From Pseudomonadales bacterium (GTDB lineage Bacteria; Pseudomonadota; Gammaproteobacteria; Pseudomonadales; Halieaceae), in the NCBI GenBank assembly GCA_024234815.1, contig JACKNO010000006.1, forward strand, positions 124,001 through 188,000: a stretch of 64,000 bases of DNA, read 5' to 3'. This document shows positions 28,750 through 37,586 of this stretch, piece by piece. Under the pieces are notes generated by a model. That model saw only the letters and a program-made list of their open reading frames with translations, searched no databases and had not been told where the DNA came from. How positions within the stretch are numbered: position 1 is the first letter of the stretch; each line of letters starts with the position of its first letter. Both the position numbers and the translations under genes were made by a program.

Positions 28750-29544
28750 TTACTCGGAAGCTGCGGGGGCCTCTGTCTTTTCAACAGCGGCAACGGGAGC
28801 CTCGACTTCAGCAGCGGCGGCTTCCTCGACAAACTCGTCCTTGGCTGCGACCGCCTCACCCGACTCGATCTTGCCGGCCAGGCAGGCATCAGCCACAGCG
28901 GCGACATAGAGCCTGATAGCGCGGATGGCATCGTCATTGCCAGGGATCACATAATCGATCCCGTCGGGGTTGCTGTTGGTGTCCACGATCCCGATCACCG
29001 GAATACCAAGCTTGTTGGCCTCGGTGATAGCGATGCGCTCATGGTCCACATCGACCACGAAAAGGGCATCAGGCAAACCGCCCATGTTCTTGATACCACC
29101 GATGCTGCGCTCGAGCTTTTCCATATCGCGAGAACGCATCAGCCCCTCTTTTTTGGTCAGCTTGGCGAACGTACCGTCGGAGATCTGCGCCTCGAGGTCG
29201 CGCAGGCGCTTGATCGAGGCGCGAATGGTCTTGTAGTTGGTGAGCATACCGCCCAGCCAGCGATGGCTGACATAAGGCATACCGGCACGCTCTGCCTGCT
29301 CCTTGATAATCTTGCCAGCGGCGCGCTTGGTACCGACGAACAGGATCTTGTTCTTGTTGGCGGCGAGGCGCTTGACCAGGTCCAGCGCTTCATTGAAAGC
29401 GGGAACCGTGTGCTCAAGGTTGATGATGTGAATCTTGTTGCGGGCACCAAAGATGTACTGGTCCATCTTGGGGTTCCAGTAACGGGTCTGGTGTCCAAAG
29501 TGTGCGCCCGCCTGTAGCAGGTCGCGCATGCTTACTTGCGACAT
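28750..29544 (-). CDS. rpsB: 30S ribosomal protein S2
   Basis: A 264-residue S2, containing MRDLLQAGAHFGHQTRYWNP, FVGTKRAAGKIIKEQAERAG and YVSHRWLGGMLTN. The C-terminus carries an extra Ala/Glu-rich tail (about 25 residues, ending APAASE) that is common in this group and poorly conserved. The ATG at 29544 was chosen over a far upstream in-frame start because the family begins with the MRDLL motif. It is the first gene of the rpsB-tsf unit; S2 represses its own leader in E. coli, and a leader of about 145 bases is present here. Confidence 0.97.
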   Translation of the reverse strand: MSQVSMRDLLQAGAHFGHQTRYWNPKMDQYIFGARNKIHIINLEHTVPAFNEALDLVKRLAANKNKILFVGTKRAAGKIIKEQAERAGMPYVSHRWLGGMLTNYKTIRASIKRLRDLEAQISDGTFAKLTKKEGLMRSRDMEKLERSIGGIKNMGGLPDALFVVDVDHERIAITEANKLGIPVIGIVDTNSNPDGIDYVIPGNDDAIRAIRLYVAAVADACLAGKIESGEAVAAKDEFVEEAAAAEVEAPVAAVEKTEAPAASE

Positions 29545-29853
29545 AATATGATTACCTTGTGTTTGGGTTAAACCTCCACATACCCCTGCAACCAAACCGG
29601 ACGAACCGGCACCCTGGAGCAGGTATTGATATGTGTGTGTCGTTGTTTCTCCGAAAGCGCACGAATATTTTCCATCCCTGCTCTCGCGAAGGCGCGCTTT
29701 ATACCACAAGCAGGCAGGGGATTAAAGGCTCCTGCGGGGCGGAATCACGCGCAATTACTCATTTGGTGCCGCAATAGGGTAGAATGTGCCTCCGCTGAAA
29801 AGCCCGATTTTTGGGAAAAAAGCATATTTCACATATTTATCAATAGGTTACAG
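29545..29853. other. Divergent intergenic region rpsB/map
   Basis: 309 bases holding the leftward rpsB promoter and leader and the rightward start region of map. On the plus strand TAGAAT (29780-29785) is a possible -10 for map, but its best -35 (TTACTC) is 19 bases away and weak. No gene seen. Confidence 0.5.
29698..29726 (-). promoter_or_regulatory. Sigma-70-like promoter of rpsB-tsf
   Basis: Minus strand TTTAAT (29721-29726) and TATAAA (29698-29703) with a 17-base spacer. The start point would leave a leader of about 145 bases before rpsB, enough for the S2-binding structure known in gammaproteobacteria. The structure itself was not folded. Confidence 0.5.
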
Positions 29854-30633
29854 ATGGCAGTAACGATCAAGACCGCAGCTGAGATGGAAAAGATGCGGAT
29901 TGCAGGGCGCCTTGCAGCGGAGGTGCTGGAAATGATCGAGCCGCTGGTGCAGGTGGGCATCACGACAGGAGAGCTGGACAGAATCTGTCACGACTATATC
30001 ACCAAAACCCAGCAGGCGATTCCGGCTCCTCTCAACTACAACGGCTTCCCCCGCTCCATATGCACCTCCGTTAACGACGTGATTTGTCACGGCATCCCGT
30101 CTGATACCCGCAAGCTCAAGAACGGCGATATCGTCAACATAGATGTGACCGTAATAAAAGATGGTTTCCACGGCGACACCAGCATCATGGTGCAGGTTGG
30201 CGACGTGGCACCACACGCCAAGCGCCTTATCCAGATTACCCAGGAATGTCTCTACATGGCGCTGGAGATCGTCAAACCCGGAGCCACCCTGGGTGATATT
30301 GGCGCTGTGATCCAGCAACACGCGGAGAAGAACTACTACTCGGTGGTCCGCGAGTACTGTGGTCACGGCATCGGCCGGGTTTTTCACGAGGAACCACAGG
30401 TACTGCACTACGGCCGCAAGGGTACCGGGATGACGCTGGAACCGGGCATGACCTTCACCATCGAGCCCATGATCAATGCCGGTCGCCGCCAGACCCGCCT
30501 CAACCAGAAAGATGGCTGGACAGTCACCACCCGCGATGGCCGCCTGTCGGCCCAGTGGGAACATACCCTGGGCGTCACCGAAACAGGCTGCGAAGTGTTT
30601 ACCCGGCGCAGCTCGGAGTCGCTGCCGGTTTGA
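29854..30633 (+). CDS. map: Methionine aminopeptidase, type I
   Basis: A 259-residue dinuclear metallopeptidase that removes the initiator methionine from new proteins. The metal ligands are in NIDVTVIKDGFHGDTS (two Asp), GHGIGRVFHEEP (His), FTIEPM (Glu) and WEHT (Glu). The length is typical of class Ia. The ATG at 29854 follows AGGTT and matches the family N-terminus (IKTAAEMEKMRIAGRLAAEV). It is divergent from rpsB and is followed by glnD after two bases, as in Pseudomonas and E. coli. Confidence 0.97.
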   Translation: MAVTIKTAAEMEKMRIAGRLAAEVLEMIEPLVQVGITTGELDRICHDYITKTQQAIPAPLNYNGFPRSICTSVNDVICHGIPSDTRKLKNGDIVNIDVTVIKDGFHGDTSIMVQVGDVAPHAKRLIQITQECLYMALEIVKPGATLGDIGAVIQQHAEKNYYSVVREYCGHGIGRVFHEEPQVLHYGRKGTGMTLEPGMTFTIEPMINAGRRQTRLNQKDGWTVTTRDGRLSAQWEHTLGVTETGCEVFTRRSSESLPV

Positions 30634-30635
30634 AC

Positions 30636-33311
30636 ATGTACAATCGCATCGCGGCACTGCCGCCGGAAATGTTCGATGCCCGCGCCTTCGGCGAGCAACT
30701 CGAGAAAGACAAGGTCCTGACCGGTTGCAAGCAGGCCATCACGACCGCCACTGATTACCTGCACGGCCAGTTTCGGACCGGCGCCAGCGCGGGCGAGCTC
30801 ATCCGCCTGCGCGCCAAGTTCATGGACGCACTGCTGGGTGCCCTCTGGGACCACCAGGACTGGGGCGCCGCCGAGTTCGCACTGGTGGCGGTCGGCGGCT
30901 ACGGTCGCGGCGAACTGCACCCGCATTCGGACATCGACATACTTCTGCTGCTCGGTGACGGCCGGCACGGCCAGGAGCAGCAGCTGGAAACCTTCCTGAC
31001 CCGGTTGTGGGACATCGGGCTGGTGATCGGTCACAGCGTGCGCACCGTCGATGAATGCGCCAAAAAGGCGGCGGAAGATATCACGGTACTCACCAACCTG
31101 ATGGAGGCCAGGACCATTCGTGGCCCCGAGGCACTCATGCAGCGCGTGCGCGAGGCCACCGGCACCGACAAAATGTGGCCCAGCGCCGACTTTTTCCGGG
31201 CCAAGCTGGATGAACAACGCGCCAGGCACACCAAGTTCGCCGACACCGAGTACAACCTGGAGCCCAATGTCAAAAGCTGCCCCGGCGGGCTGCGCGACCT
31301 GCAGATCATAGGCTGGTTGGCCGAGCGCCATTTCGGCGTCGCATCGCTGGAAGACATCAATTCGTCCGCCTTCCTCGATGCCGAGGAAATGGAGATACTT
31401 TATCGCGGCCGCGAGTTCATGTGGCAGGTGCGCTACGCACTGCACATGATCACCGGCCGCGAGGAGGACCGCCTGCTGTTCGATCATCAGCGCACCCTGG
31501 CAGAGTTGTGGGGCTTCAAAGACGACAAGCGATTGGCGGTGGAGCAGTTCATGCAGACCTACTATCGCTGGGCGCTCTCCCTGGGCCAACTCAACGAGGT
31601 GCTGATCCAGAATTTCGACCAGGCCATCCTGCGCGCAGACCAGGCTGACGACATCCGCATCATCAACGAGCGCTTCCAGCTGAGCAGCGGCTATGTCGAG
31701 GCCCGCAGCGACGAGGTCTTTGCCGAGCAACCCTCCGCCCTCCTTGAAGTTTTCCTGTTGTGCGCCAATCTCGAGGAATCAGAGGGGGTAGCGGCCCCCA
31801 CCATTCGCCTGATCCGCAACCACCGCCACCTGATCGACGACGCTTTTCGGGCAGACCCGCACAACCGCGAAACCTTCCTCGCCATCCTGAAATCGCCCAA
31901 CAAGATGGCCCGGCAGATGCGGCGCATGGCCCGCTACGGCGTCCTCGGTCTCTACCTCCCGGAATTCGGCCGCATCGTCGGGCAGATGCAACACGACCTG
32001 TTCCATACCTACACGGTGGACGCGCACACCCTGGAAGTGATCAAAAACTGCCGGCGCTTCCGCTACCGTGATTTCGAGCTGCGCTTTCCGGTATCCAGCC
32101 GTATAGCCAGGCGTTTGCGCAGGCCGGAACTGCTCTACATTGCCGCGCTGTATCACGATATCGGCAAGGGACGCGGCGGTGATCATTCTGAGCTGGGCGC
32201 GGTAGATGCCGAGCGTTTCTGCATCGATCACGGCCTCGACGAGAAGGACACCGAACTGGTGGCCTGGCTGGTGCGCAACCACCTGGTGATGTCGGCGGTA
32301 TCACAGCGCAAGGATATTTCCGATCCGGAAGTTATCCAGCAGTTCGCCGAGCACGTCGGCGACAAGGAGCACCTCGACTACCTTTTTGCCTTGACCGTGG
32401 CCGACATCAACGCCACCAACCCCACCCTGTGGAACGCCTGGCGCGGCAGCTTGCTGCGCCAGCTTTATACAGAGACCCGGCGCGCCCTGCAGCGCGGCCT
32501 GGACAACCCGGTGGATAAACAGGTGTGGGTGGATCGTAGCCGCGAGGCTGCCTGCCGTCTCCTCGAAGACCGCGGTTTCATGGCGGACGAACTGGACATA
32601 ATGTGGCGACCGCGCGGCGAGGACTACTTCCTGCGGGAGCGCGCCGAGGATATTGCCTGGCACACCGAGGCCATTGCAAGCCACCACAAGCACGATACCC
32701 CGCTGGTCCTTATTCGCACCAATGTCGACTCTACCGTGGCCAACACCACCCAGATATTCATCCACGCCCGCAGTCATGTGCAGCTGTTTTCCACTATCTG
32801 CGCCGAGCTGGAGCAACTGGACCTGAGCGTATACGACGCCCGCATCTACAATGCCGAAGACGGCATGAGCCTGGATACATTCTTCGTGCTGAATTCCGAT
32901 GGCCAACCGATCGGCGACGACGGCCAGCGCCTGAGAAACATCAAGGAACAGCTCACCGAGTGCCTCTCGGGTCGGCCCGGTGCGCCGCAAATCATGCAGC
33001 GCCGCACACCGCGGAGAGTAAAGTCGTTTTCAGTACCCACCGAAACCAGCATGTCCGTAGATGAAATCAAGAATGTGACCTTGCTCGAAGTCTCGTCACC
33101 GGACAGGCCGGGCCTGCTGGCGCGTATCGGCAAGATTTTTGTCGAGTTCAATATCGAGTTGGATGCGGCGAAAATCCAGACCCTGGGCGAGCGGGTGGAG
33201 GACGTATTTTTCATTACCGACACCAACAAGCAACCGATAACAGACCCCGAGATTTGCCAGGCCCTGCAGCAGGCGATCCGCCGCGAGCTGGACCAGCAGG
33301 CCGCGGTCTGA
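30636..33311 (+). CDS. glnD: [Protein-PII] uridylyltransferase/uridylyl-removing enzyme
   Basis: The 891-residue nitrogen sensor that uridylylates PII when glutamine is low and removes UMP when it is high. Domain order is normal: nucleotidyltransferase with GGYGRGELHPHSDIDILLLL near residue 100; HD domain with YHDIGKGRGGDHSELG near 510; two ACT domains in the C-terminal 200 residues (VANTTQIFIHARSHVQ and TLLEVSSPDRPGLLARIGKI) that bind glutamine. It begins two bases after map, so the two are cotranscribed. Its presence fits with RpoN-type control nearby (promoter at 9468), though no link is shown. Confidence 0.97.
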   Translation: MYNRIAALPPEMFDARAFGEQLEKDKVLTGCKQAITTATDYLHGQFRTGASAGELIRLRAKFMDALLGALWDHQDWGAAEFALVAVGGYGRGELHPHSDIDILLLLGDGRHGQEQQLETFLTRLWDIGLVIGHSVRTVDECAKKAAEDITVLTNLMEARTIRGPEALMQRVREATGTDKMWPSADFFRAKLDEQRARHTKFADTEYNLEPNVKSCPGGLRDLQIIGWLAERHFGVASLEDINSSAFLDAEEMEILYRGREFMWQVRYALHMITGREEDRLLFDHQRTLAELWGFKDDKRLAVEQFMQTYYRWALSLGQLNEVLIQNFDQAILRADQADDIRIINERFQLSSGYVEARSDEVFAEQPSALLEVFLLCANLEESEGVAAPTIRLIRNHRHLIDDAFRADPHNRETFLAILKSPNKMARQMRRMARYGVLGLYLPEFGRIVGQMQHDLFHTYTVDAHTLEVIKNCRRFRYRDFELRFPVSSRIARRLRRPELLYIAALYHDIGKGRGGDHSELGAVDAERFCIDHGLDEKDTELVAWLVRNHLVMSAVSQRKDISDPEVIQQFAEHVGDKEHLDYLFALTVADINATNPTLWNAWRGSLLRQLYTETRRALQRGLDNPVDKQVWVDRSREAACRLLEDRGFMADELDIMWRPRGEDYFLRERAEDIAWHTEAIASHHKHDTPLVLIRTNVDSTVANTTQIFIHARSHVQLFSTICAELEQLDLSVYDARIYNAEDGMSLDTFFVLNSDGQPIGDDGQRLRNIKEQLTECLSGRPGAPQIMQRRTPRRVKSFSVPTETSMSVDEIKNVTLLEVSSPDRPGLLARIGKIFVEFNIELDAAKIQTLGERVEDVFFITDTNKQPITDPEICQALQQAIRRELDQQAAV

Positions 33312-33317
33312 CCAACG

Positions 33318-34508
33318 ATGAATCCGCTCCTGCAGCAACTGAATCCCTACCCCTTCGAGCGTCTGCGACAGCTTTTCGAGGGTGCGACTGCTCCCGCCGA
33401 TAGAACGCCGATATCGCTGTCGATCGGGGAACCCCGGCACGCGGCGCCCGACTTTGTGCTGGCGGAGATAGCGGCCAACCTGCACCGGCTATCGAACTAT
33501 CCGTCCACCGCCGGTATCCCGGAACTGCGCCAGGCTATCGCCGCATGGCTGCAACGCCGCTTCTGCCTGCCGGGCGTCGATCCCGAACGGCAGGTGCTCC
33601 CCGTGAGCGGTACCCGTGAAGCCCTGTTCGCATTCGCCCAGGCCGTCGTTTCCCCGGGCCCGGACGCACTGGTCATGAGCCCCAACCCCTTCTACCAGAT
33701 ATATGAGGGCGCCGCCCTGTTGGCGGGAGCCACGCCCCATGTCATCAATTGCACCGCGGAATCCGGCCTGCTGCCCGATTTCACCAGCGTCACCGACGCC
33801 CAGTGGCAGCGATGCCAGTTGCTGTACCTGTGCAGCCCCGGCAACCCCACCGGCGCGGTACTGCCGCTGGCGCAACTGCAACAGTTAATCGCCCTCGCTC
33901 GGGAACACAATTTCATACTCGCCAGCGACGAGTGTTATTCCGAGATCTACTTTGACGAAAACGCCCCGCCACCTGGTCTGCTGCAGGCCTGCGCCGCCAT
34001 GGGTGACACGGACTACCGCAATTGCGTGGTGTTTCACAGCCTTTCAAAGCGCTCGAACCTGCCGGGCCTGCGCTCGGGCTTTGTCGCCGGGGACGCCGAT
34101 ATACTGCGGGCGTTCTCCCTGTACCGCACCTATCACGGTTGCGCCATGCCCGTGCATCACCAGTTAGGCAGCATAGCGGCCTGGAATGACGAGGCCCATG
34201 TGCGTGCCAACCGGGAACTCTACCGCGAGAAATTCGCCGCGGTGCTGGCGTTGTTCGCTGGCAAACTGGACGTGGCCGCGCCGGATGCCGGGTTCTATCT
34301 GTGGCCCCGGCTGGATAGCAGTGATACGGCGTTTGCCCGGCAGCTGTATGCCAGTGAAAATGTCAGCGTACTGCCAGGCAGCTTCCTGGCCAGGGAGGCA
34401 AACGGCATCAACCCCGGTGCCAACCACCTGCGCATGGCGCTGGTAGCCGAACCGGAGCAGTGCGTGGATGCCGCCCGGCGTATCCTGCGCTGCCTGGACA
34501 GCCTGTAA
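33318..34508 (+). CDS. dapC: Succinyldiaminopimelate transaminase
   Basis: A 396-residue class I aminotransferase. It starts six bases after glnD, and its N-terminus NPLLQQLNPYPFERLRQL, followed by SLSIGEPRHAAP, matches the DapC family of pseudomonads. The PLP lysine is in FHSLSKRSNLPGLRSGF, and CSPGNPTGAVL gives the Asn contact. DapC makes N-succinyl-LL-2,6-diaminopimelate from the 2-oxo compound, between DapD and DapE, whose genes follow at 36487 and 37587. Confidence 0.92.
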   Translation: MNPLLQQLNPYPFERLRQLFEGATAPADRTPISLSIGEPRHAAPDFVLAEIAANLHRLSNYPSTAGIPELRQAIAAWLQRRFCLPGVDPERQVLPVSGTREALFAFAQAVVSPGPDALVMSPNPFYQIYEGAALLAGATPHVINCTAESGLLPDFTSVTDAQWQRCQLLYLCSPGNPTGAVLPLAQLQQLIALAREHNFILASDECYSEIYFDENAPPPGLLQACAAMGDTDYRNCVVFHSLSKRSNLPGLRSGFVAGDADILRAFSLYRTYHGCAMPVHHQLGSIAAWNDEAHVRANRELYREKFAAVLALFAGKLDVAAPDAGFYLWPRLDSSDTAFARQLYASENVSVLPGSFLAREANGINPGANHLRMALVAEPEQCVDAARRILRCLDSL

Positions 34509-34515
34509 GCCAGCC

Positions 34516-35169
34516 ATGCTGAAAGCCGAGCGCGCTGCCTACATACTGCAACGCCTGCAGGAACTGTACCCACAGACGCCGGTACCACTGGATCACAGCA
34601 ATCCTTTCACCCTGTTGGTGGCGGTACTGCTGAGCGCCCAGTGCACTGACGAGCGGGTGAACCAGGTCACCCCCGCCCTGTTCGCGCTGGCGGACAACGC
34701 GGCGGACATGGCGCGCGTCGACGTGCAGAAAATTCTCGAGATCATCCGCCCCTGCGGTCTCTCCCCGCAAAAATCCCGGGCGATAAAGGGCCTGAGCGAA
34801 ATCCTGGTAGCGGAACATGGCGGCGAGGTGCCCGCCGACATGGCAGCACTGGAGAGACTGCCCGGCGTGGGCCACAAGACCGCCAGCGTGGTGATGTCCC
34901 AGGCTTTCGGCGTACCCGCGTTTCCGGTTGACACCCACATCCACCGCCTGGCCCAGCGCTGGGGTCTTTCCAGCGGCAAGAATGTGGTGCAGACCGAAAA
35001 GGACCTGAAGCGGCTGTTTCCGCGCGAACACTGGAACCGCCTGCACCTGCAGATTATTTTCTACGGGCGCGAATACTGCACTGCCCGCGGCTGCGACGGT
35101 CGTACCTGTGAGATCTGCAGCACCTGTTATCCGGATCGCAAGCATCCGAAGAAGACGCGCAAGGCGTAG
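34516..35169 (+). CDS. nth: Endonuclease III with variant cluster motif
   Basis: A 217-residue DNA glycosylase/AP lyase for oxidised pyrimidines. The helix-hairpin-helix is LPGVGHKTASVV with catalytic Lys121; the catalytic Asp139 is in VDTHIHRLAQRWG. The C-terminal cysteines are C188, C193, C198, C201 and C204. The E. coli pattern is C-x6-C-x2-C-x5-C; here the last four or outer four are spaced x4-x2-x2 or x9-x2-x2, so a standard 4Fe-4S loop is not obvious. The ATG at 34516 is seven bases after dapC. A weak terminator lies 30 bases downstream. Confidence 0.93.
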   Translation: MLKAERAAYILQRLQELYPQTPVPLDHSNPFTLLVAVLLSAQCTDERVNQVTPALFALADNAADMARVDVQKILEIIRPCGLSPQKSRAIKGLSEILVAEHGGEVPADMAALERLPGVGHKTASVVMSQAFGVPAFPVDTHIHRLAQRWGLSSGKNVVQTEKDLKRLFPREHWNRLHLQIIFYGREYCTARGCDGRTCEICSTCYPDRKHPKKTRKA

Positions 35170-35200
35170 GTGCTTTGTCTGGTAGATGAGTCAAACGAGG

Positions 35201-35219
35201 CTCTTATAAAGAGTTTTTT
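35201..35219 (+). terminator. Possible Rho-independent terminator after nth
   Basis: CTCTT-ATA-AAGAG followed by TTTTTT. The stem is only five pairs and A+T-rich, but the T-run and its place just after the map-glnD-dapC-nth operon support it. Confidence 0.5.
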
Positions 35220-35342
35220 GGACATCTGGCAGTGGCGGAATATCTGCAATGGGTAGTGTTTCTCCATTTTCGACAGGGGGCCGGATAAGTCCTAGCTCCA
35301 TCGTTGCGGCCCTCCGCCGCAAACGGAGCGGCACGATACCTT

Positions 35343-35402
35343 CTACATTTGCAGCTACATTTGCATCTACATATGCATCTACATATGCATCTACATCTAC
35401 AT
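35343..35402. repeat. 12-base tandem repeat, CTACATWTGCAK type
   Basis: Four 12-base units (CTACATTTGCAG, CTACATTTGCAT, then CTACATATGCAT twice) followed by two half-units CTACAT. It lies between the convergent nth and MAPEG genes, 20 bases after the MAPEG stop. A frame on the minus strand reads it as Cys/Arg repeats but has no other support. Such short repeats vary by slippage. Confidence 0.85.
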
Positions 35403-35421
35403 CTTACGCAAACCAGGCTAC

Positions 35422-35862
35422 CTAAAGCGCGGCCAGGAACGCCCTGACCACCATCACCCAAAGCGCAATACCCGACAACATGTATATGCCGAACCGATGC
35501 GCCACCTTGTTGTAACTGCAGTGAATCAAACTATGCACAGCGCGCAAAACCACAAACGCCCAGGCGCAATTGGCATAAAAACTGTCCACCTGCCCGCTCG
35601 CAATCAGGTAAAGACAAATCGCATAGAAAATAACCGGTAACTCGAAGAGGTTCTTGAAGTTGTTGCTGGCACCCGACAGGTCGGCGGGAATCAGCGCCTG
35701 CACATCCGCCGGAGTCTTGAACTGCTCAATATCGAGCGTGTGGGATTGGGCGAAGCCAATCCTCTGGATAAACATGAATACCCAGACCAACAGGGTGACA
35801 ATCATCATGCCCAACATGGGCAGTGCGAGCGCGGACGAACCCAGCATACTTGTAGCAACCAT
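35422..35862 (-). CDS. MAPEG family membrane protein
   Basis: A 146-residue protein with four predicted membrane segments. The family core is present: SNNFKNLFELPVIFYAICLY, then WAFVVLRAVHSLIHCSYN and a final hydrophobic segment. MAPEG proteins include glutathione transferases and eicosanoid enzymes in animals; bacterial ones of this subgroup have no firm role, with membrane-bound conjugation or detoxification suggested by homology. GGAGG precedes the ATG by four bases. It is a single gene, convergent with nth. Confidence 0.85.
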   Translation of the reverse strand: MVATSMLGSSALALPMLGMMIVTLLVWVFMFIQRIGFAQSHTLDIEQFKTPADVQALIPADLSGASNNFKNLFELPVIFYAICLYLIASGQVDSFYANCAWAFVVLRAVHSLIHCSYNKVAHRFGIYMLSGIALWVMVVRAFLAAL

Positions 35863-36075
35863 ATAGCCTCCGGATGATGGCTACGGGGACGCCATCGTTA
35901 TATTGCAGTGCTCTACTTTTTCCAGCGCCGCCGCGCCGAGCAATGTGGGCCAGGCGGCATCTTCAGGTGAAACACCCCGTAAGCTGAGTCTGGGTCAGCC
36001 CCGCGCACGGGTCAAGCCGACGCTGCGGGATACCCTTCGCGGCTCCCTCGCTATATCTGGTGCTCGCTATTTGCT

Positions 36076-36471
36076 ATGCTGGCTGCCCTTCGCATCACAG
36101 GGCGGCTCAGCGGTTTGATCACTCTCTACGGCATAAAGAACTGCGACACGGTGAAGAAGGCCCGCAAGTGGCTGGACGCGCGTAGTGTCGATTACCGGTT
36201 CCACGACTTTCGCACGGACGGACTGGACAGGGATACCCTGGCCGGGTGGCTGGACGAACTGGGCTGGGAAAACCTCGTCAACCGGCGCAGCACCAGCTGG
36301 AGAGCGCTGGATGAGGCGACCCGCGAGGGCATGAATGAAGACTCGGCGCTGGCGGCGATCATGGCGCAGCCAACCCTCATAAAGCGGCCGCTGCTGGACA
36401 TCGGCCACGAGCGTTTCGCCGGCTTCTCTGCCGCCACCTACCAGAAAATTTTCAGTAAACACAAGCTCTGA
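36076..36471 (+). CDS. ArsC/Spx-family protein, YffB-like
   Basis: A thioredoxin-fold protein of 118-131 residues. The family begins ITLYGIKNCDTVKKARKWL with the single active-site cysteine; RPLLDIGHERFAGFS is the C-terminal motif. In E. coli the yffB (ypfM) homologue precedes dapE, and here it precedes dapD by 15 bases, so it belongs to that operon. It lacks the arsenate-binding arginines pattern that would make it a sure arsenate reductase; a glutathione-dependent thiol role is proposed for relatives. The ATG at 36076 gives 13 extra residues; a TTG at 36115 would match the family start better. Confidence 0.85.
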   Translation: MLAALRITGRLSGLITLYGIKNCDTVKKARKWLDARSVDYRFHDFRTDGLDRDTLAGWLDELGWENLVNRRSTSWRALDEATREGMNEDSALAAIMAQPTLIKRPLLDIGHERFAGFSAATYQKIFSKHKL

Positions 36472-36486
36472 TCAAAAGGATTCAAC

Positions 36487-37506
36487 ATGACTGACAGCGC
36501 ATTCGCTTTCGGCCTCGGCGTGGGCACACACAACAGCAACGGGCAGTGGTTGGAAATCTTTTTTGCCAGGCCCGTGCTGGCACCCCCGGCTGAATTGGCG
36601 GCGGCCGTCGCCGGGTACGACTCCAATACGGCTCTCGATAAAGAACAGCTGCAGTCACTGCAGACCGCCCTGGCGGCGGCAGGCGCCGCTGAACAGGCGC
36701 AGCTCGCCGGCCAGTTACTGGCCAGTGCGCGTCCTGTGGTCGCCGTGCTGCTGCGCGAGGACCTGCCCCCCACCAACGTTCCCGAGGGCTACCTGAAGCT
36801 GCACCTGCTGTCCCACCGCCTGGTGAAACCCCACGGCACCAACCTGACCGGGCTGTTCGGAATCCTGCCCAATGTGGCATGGACCAGCGAGGGGGCCATC
36901 GATATCGCGGAACTGGCCGAACGCCAGTTGGCGGCGCGCCTGCGCGGCGAGGTACTGGAGGTGAGCTGTGTCGACAAGTTCCCGAAGATGACCAATTACG
37001 TGGTGCCGGGCGGCGTGCGCATCGCCCACACCGCACGGGTGCGCCTGGGAGCCTACCTCGGCGAAGGTACCACCATTATGCACGAGGGTTTCGTCAACTT
37101 TAATGCCGGCACCCAGGGACCGGGCATGATAGAGGGGCGGATTTCGGCCGGCGTTTTCGTCGGCGAAGGCTCGGATCTCGGCGGTGGTTGCTCCACCATC
37201 GGCACCCTCTCCGGCGGCGGCAATATCGTCATCTCGGTTGGCAGGGAATGCCTGATCGGCGCCAACGCCGGCATCGGTATACCGCTGGGAGACCGCTGCA
37301 CGGTGGAAGCCGGCCTTTTTGTCACCGCCGGCACCAAGCTCACCATGCTGGACGCGGACGGCATGCCCGTGGAAACCGCCAAGGCCCGCGACCTGGCGGG
37401 CAAATCCGATCTCCTGTTCCGCCGCAACTCCACAACCGGCTCTGTGGAGTGCCTGACCAACCGCTCTGCGGTGGAGCTCAACGAGGAATTGCACGCCCAC
37501 AACTAG
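36487..37506 (+). CDS. dapD: 2,3,4,5-tetrahydropyridine-2,6-dicarboxylate N-succinyltransferase
   Basis: A 339-residue hexapeptide acyltransferase that succinylates tetrahydrodipicolinate in lysine and diaminopimelate synthesis. It is the longer Pseudomonas-type DapD, with a long N-terminal domain (about 170 residues) and a beta-helix from VPGGVRIAHTARVRLGAYLG to GIGIPLGDRCTVEAGLF. GTTIMHEGFVNFNAGT and EGRISAGVFVG are conserved there. It starts 15 bases after the yffB-like gene and is followed by dapE after 80 bases. Confidence 0.95.
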   Translation: MTDSAFAFGLGVGTHNSNGQWLEIFFARPVLAPPAELAAAVAGYDSNTALDKEQLQSLQTALAAAGAAEQAQLAGQLLASARPVVAVLLREDLPPTNVPEGYLKLHLLSHRLVKPHGTNLTGLFGILPNVAWTSEGAIDIAELAERQLAARLRGEVLEVSCVDKFPKMTNYVVPGGVRIAHTARVRLGAYLGEGTTIMHEGFVNFNAGTQGPGMIEGRISAGVFVGEGSDLGGGCSTIGTLSGGGNIVISVGRECLIGANAGIGIPLGDRCTVEAGLFVTAGTKLTMLDADGMPVETAKARDLAGKSDLLFRRNSTTGSVECLTNRSAVELNEELHAHN

Positions 37507-37586
37507 TGGACCGCCCGCATGATTCGCCGTATTGCAGCGAACTGGGCGGGCGTGACACCAGGCCAAAGTCGAGCGAGATAACCCCT

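Noticed and set aside
30408..31730. 440-codon frame antisense to glnD
   Set aside because: No family features; the plus strand encodes the full nucleotidyltransferase domain of GlnD here.
35343..35402. CRISPR-like array
   Set aside because: Units are direct 12-base tandem copies without spacers, and no cas genes occur.
35204..35461. Cys/Arg-rich 85-codon minus-strand frame
   Set aside because: Its peculiar composition is only the translation of the 12-base tandem repeat; no ribosome site.
36076..36471. Arsenate reductase ArsC in an arsenic-resistance operon
   Set aside because: No ars genes nearby, and the position before dapD/dapE is that of the YffB-type protein.
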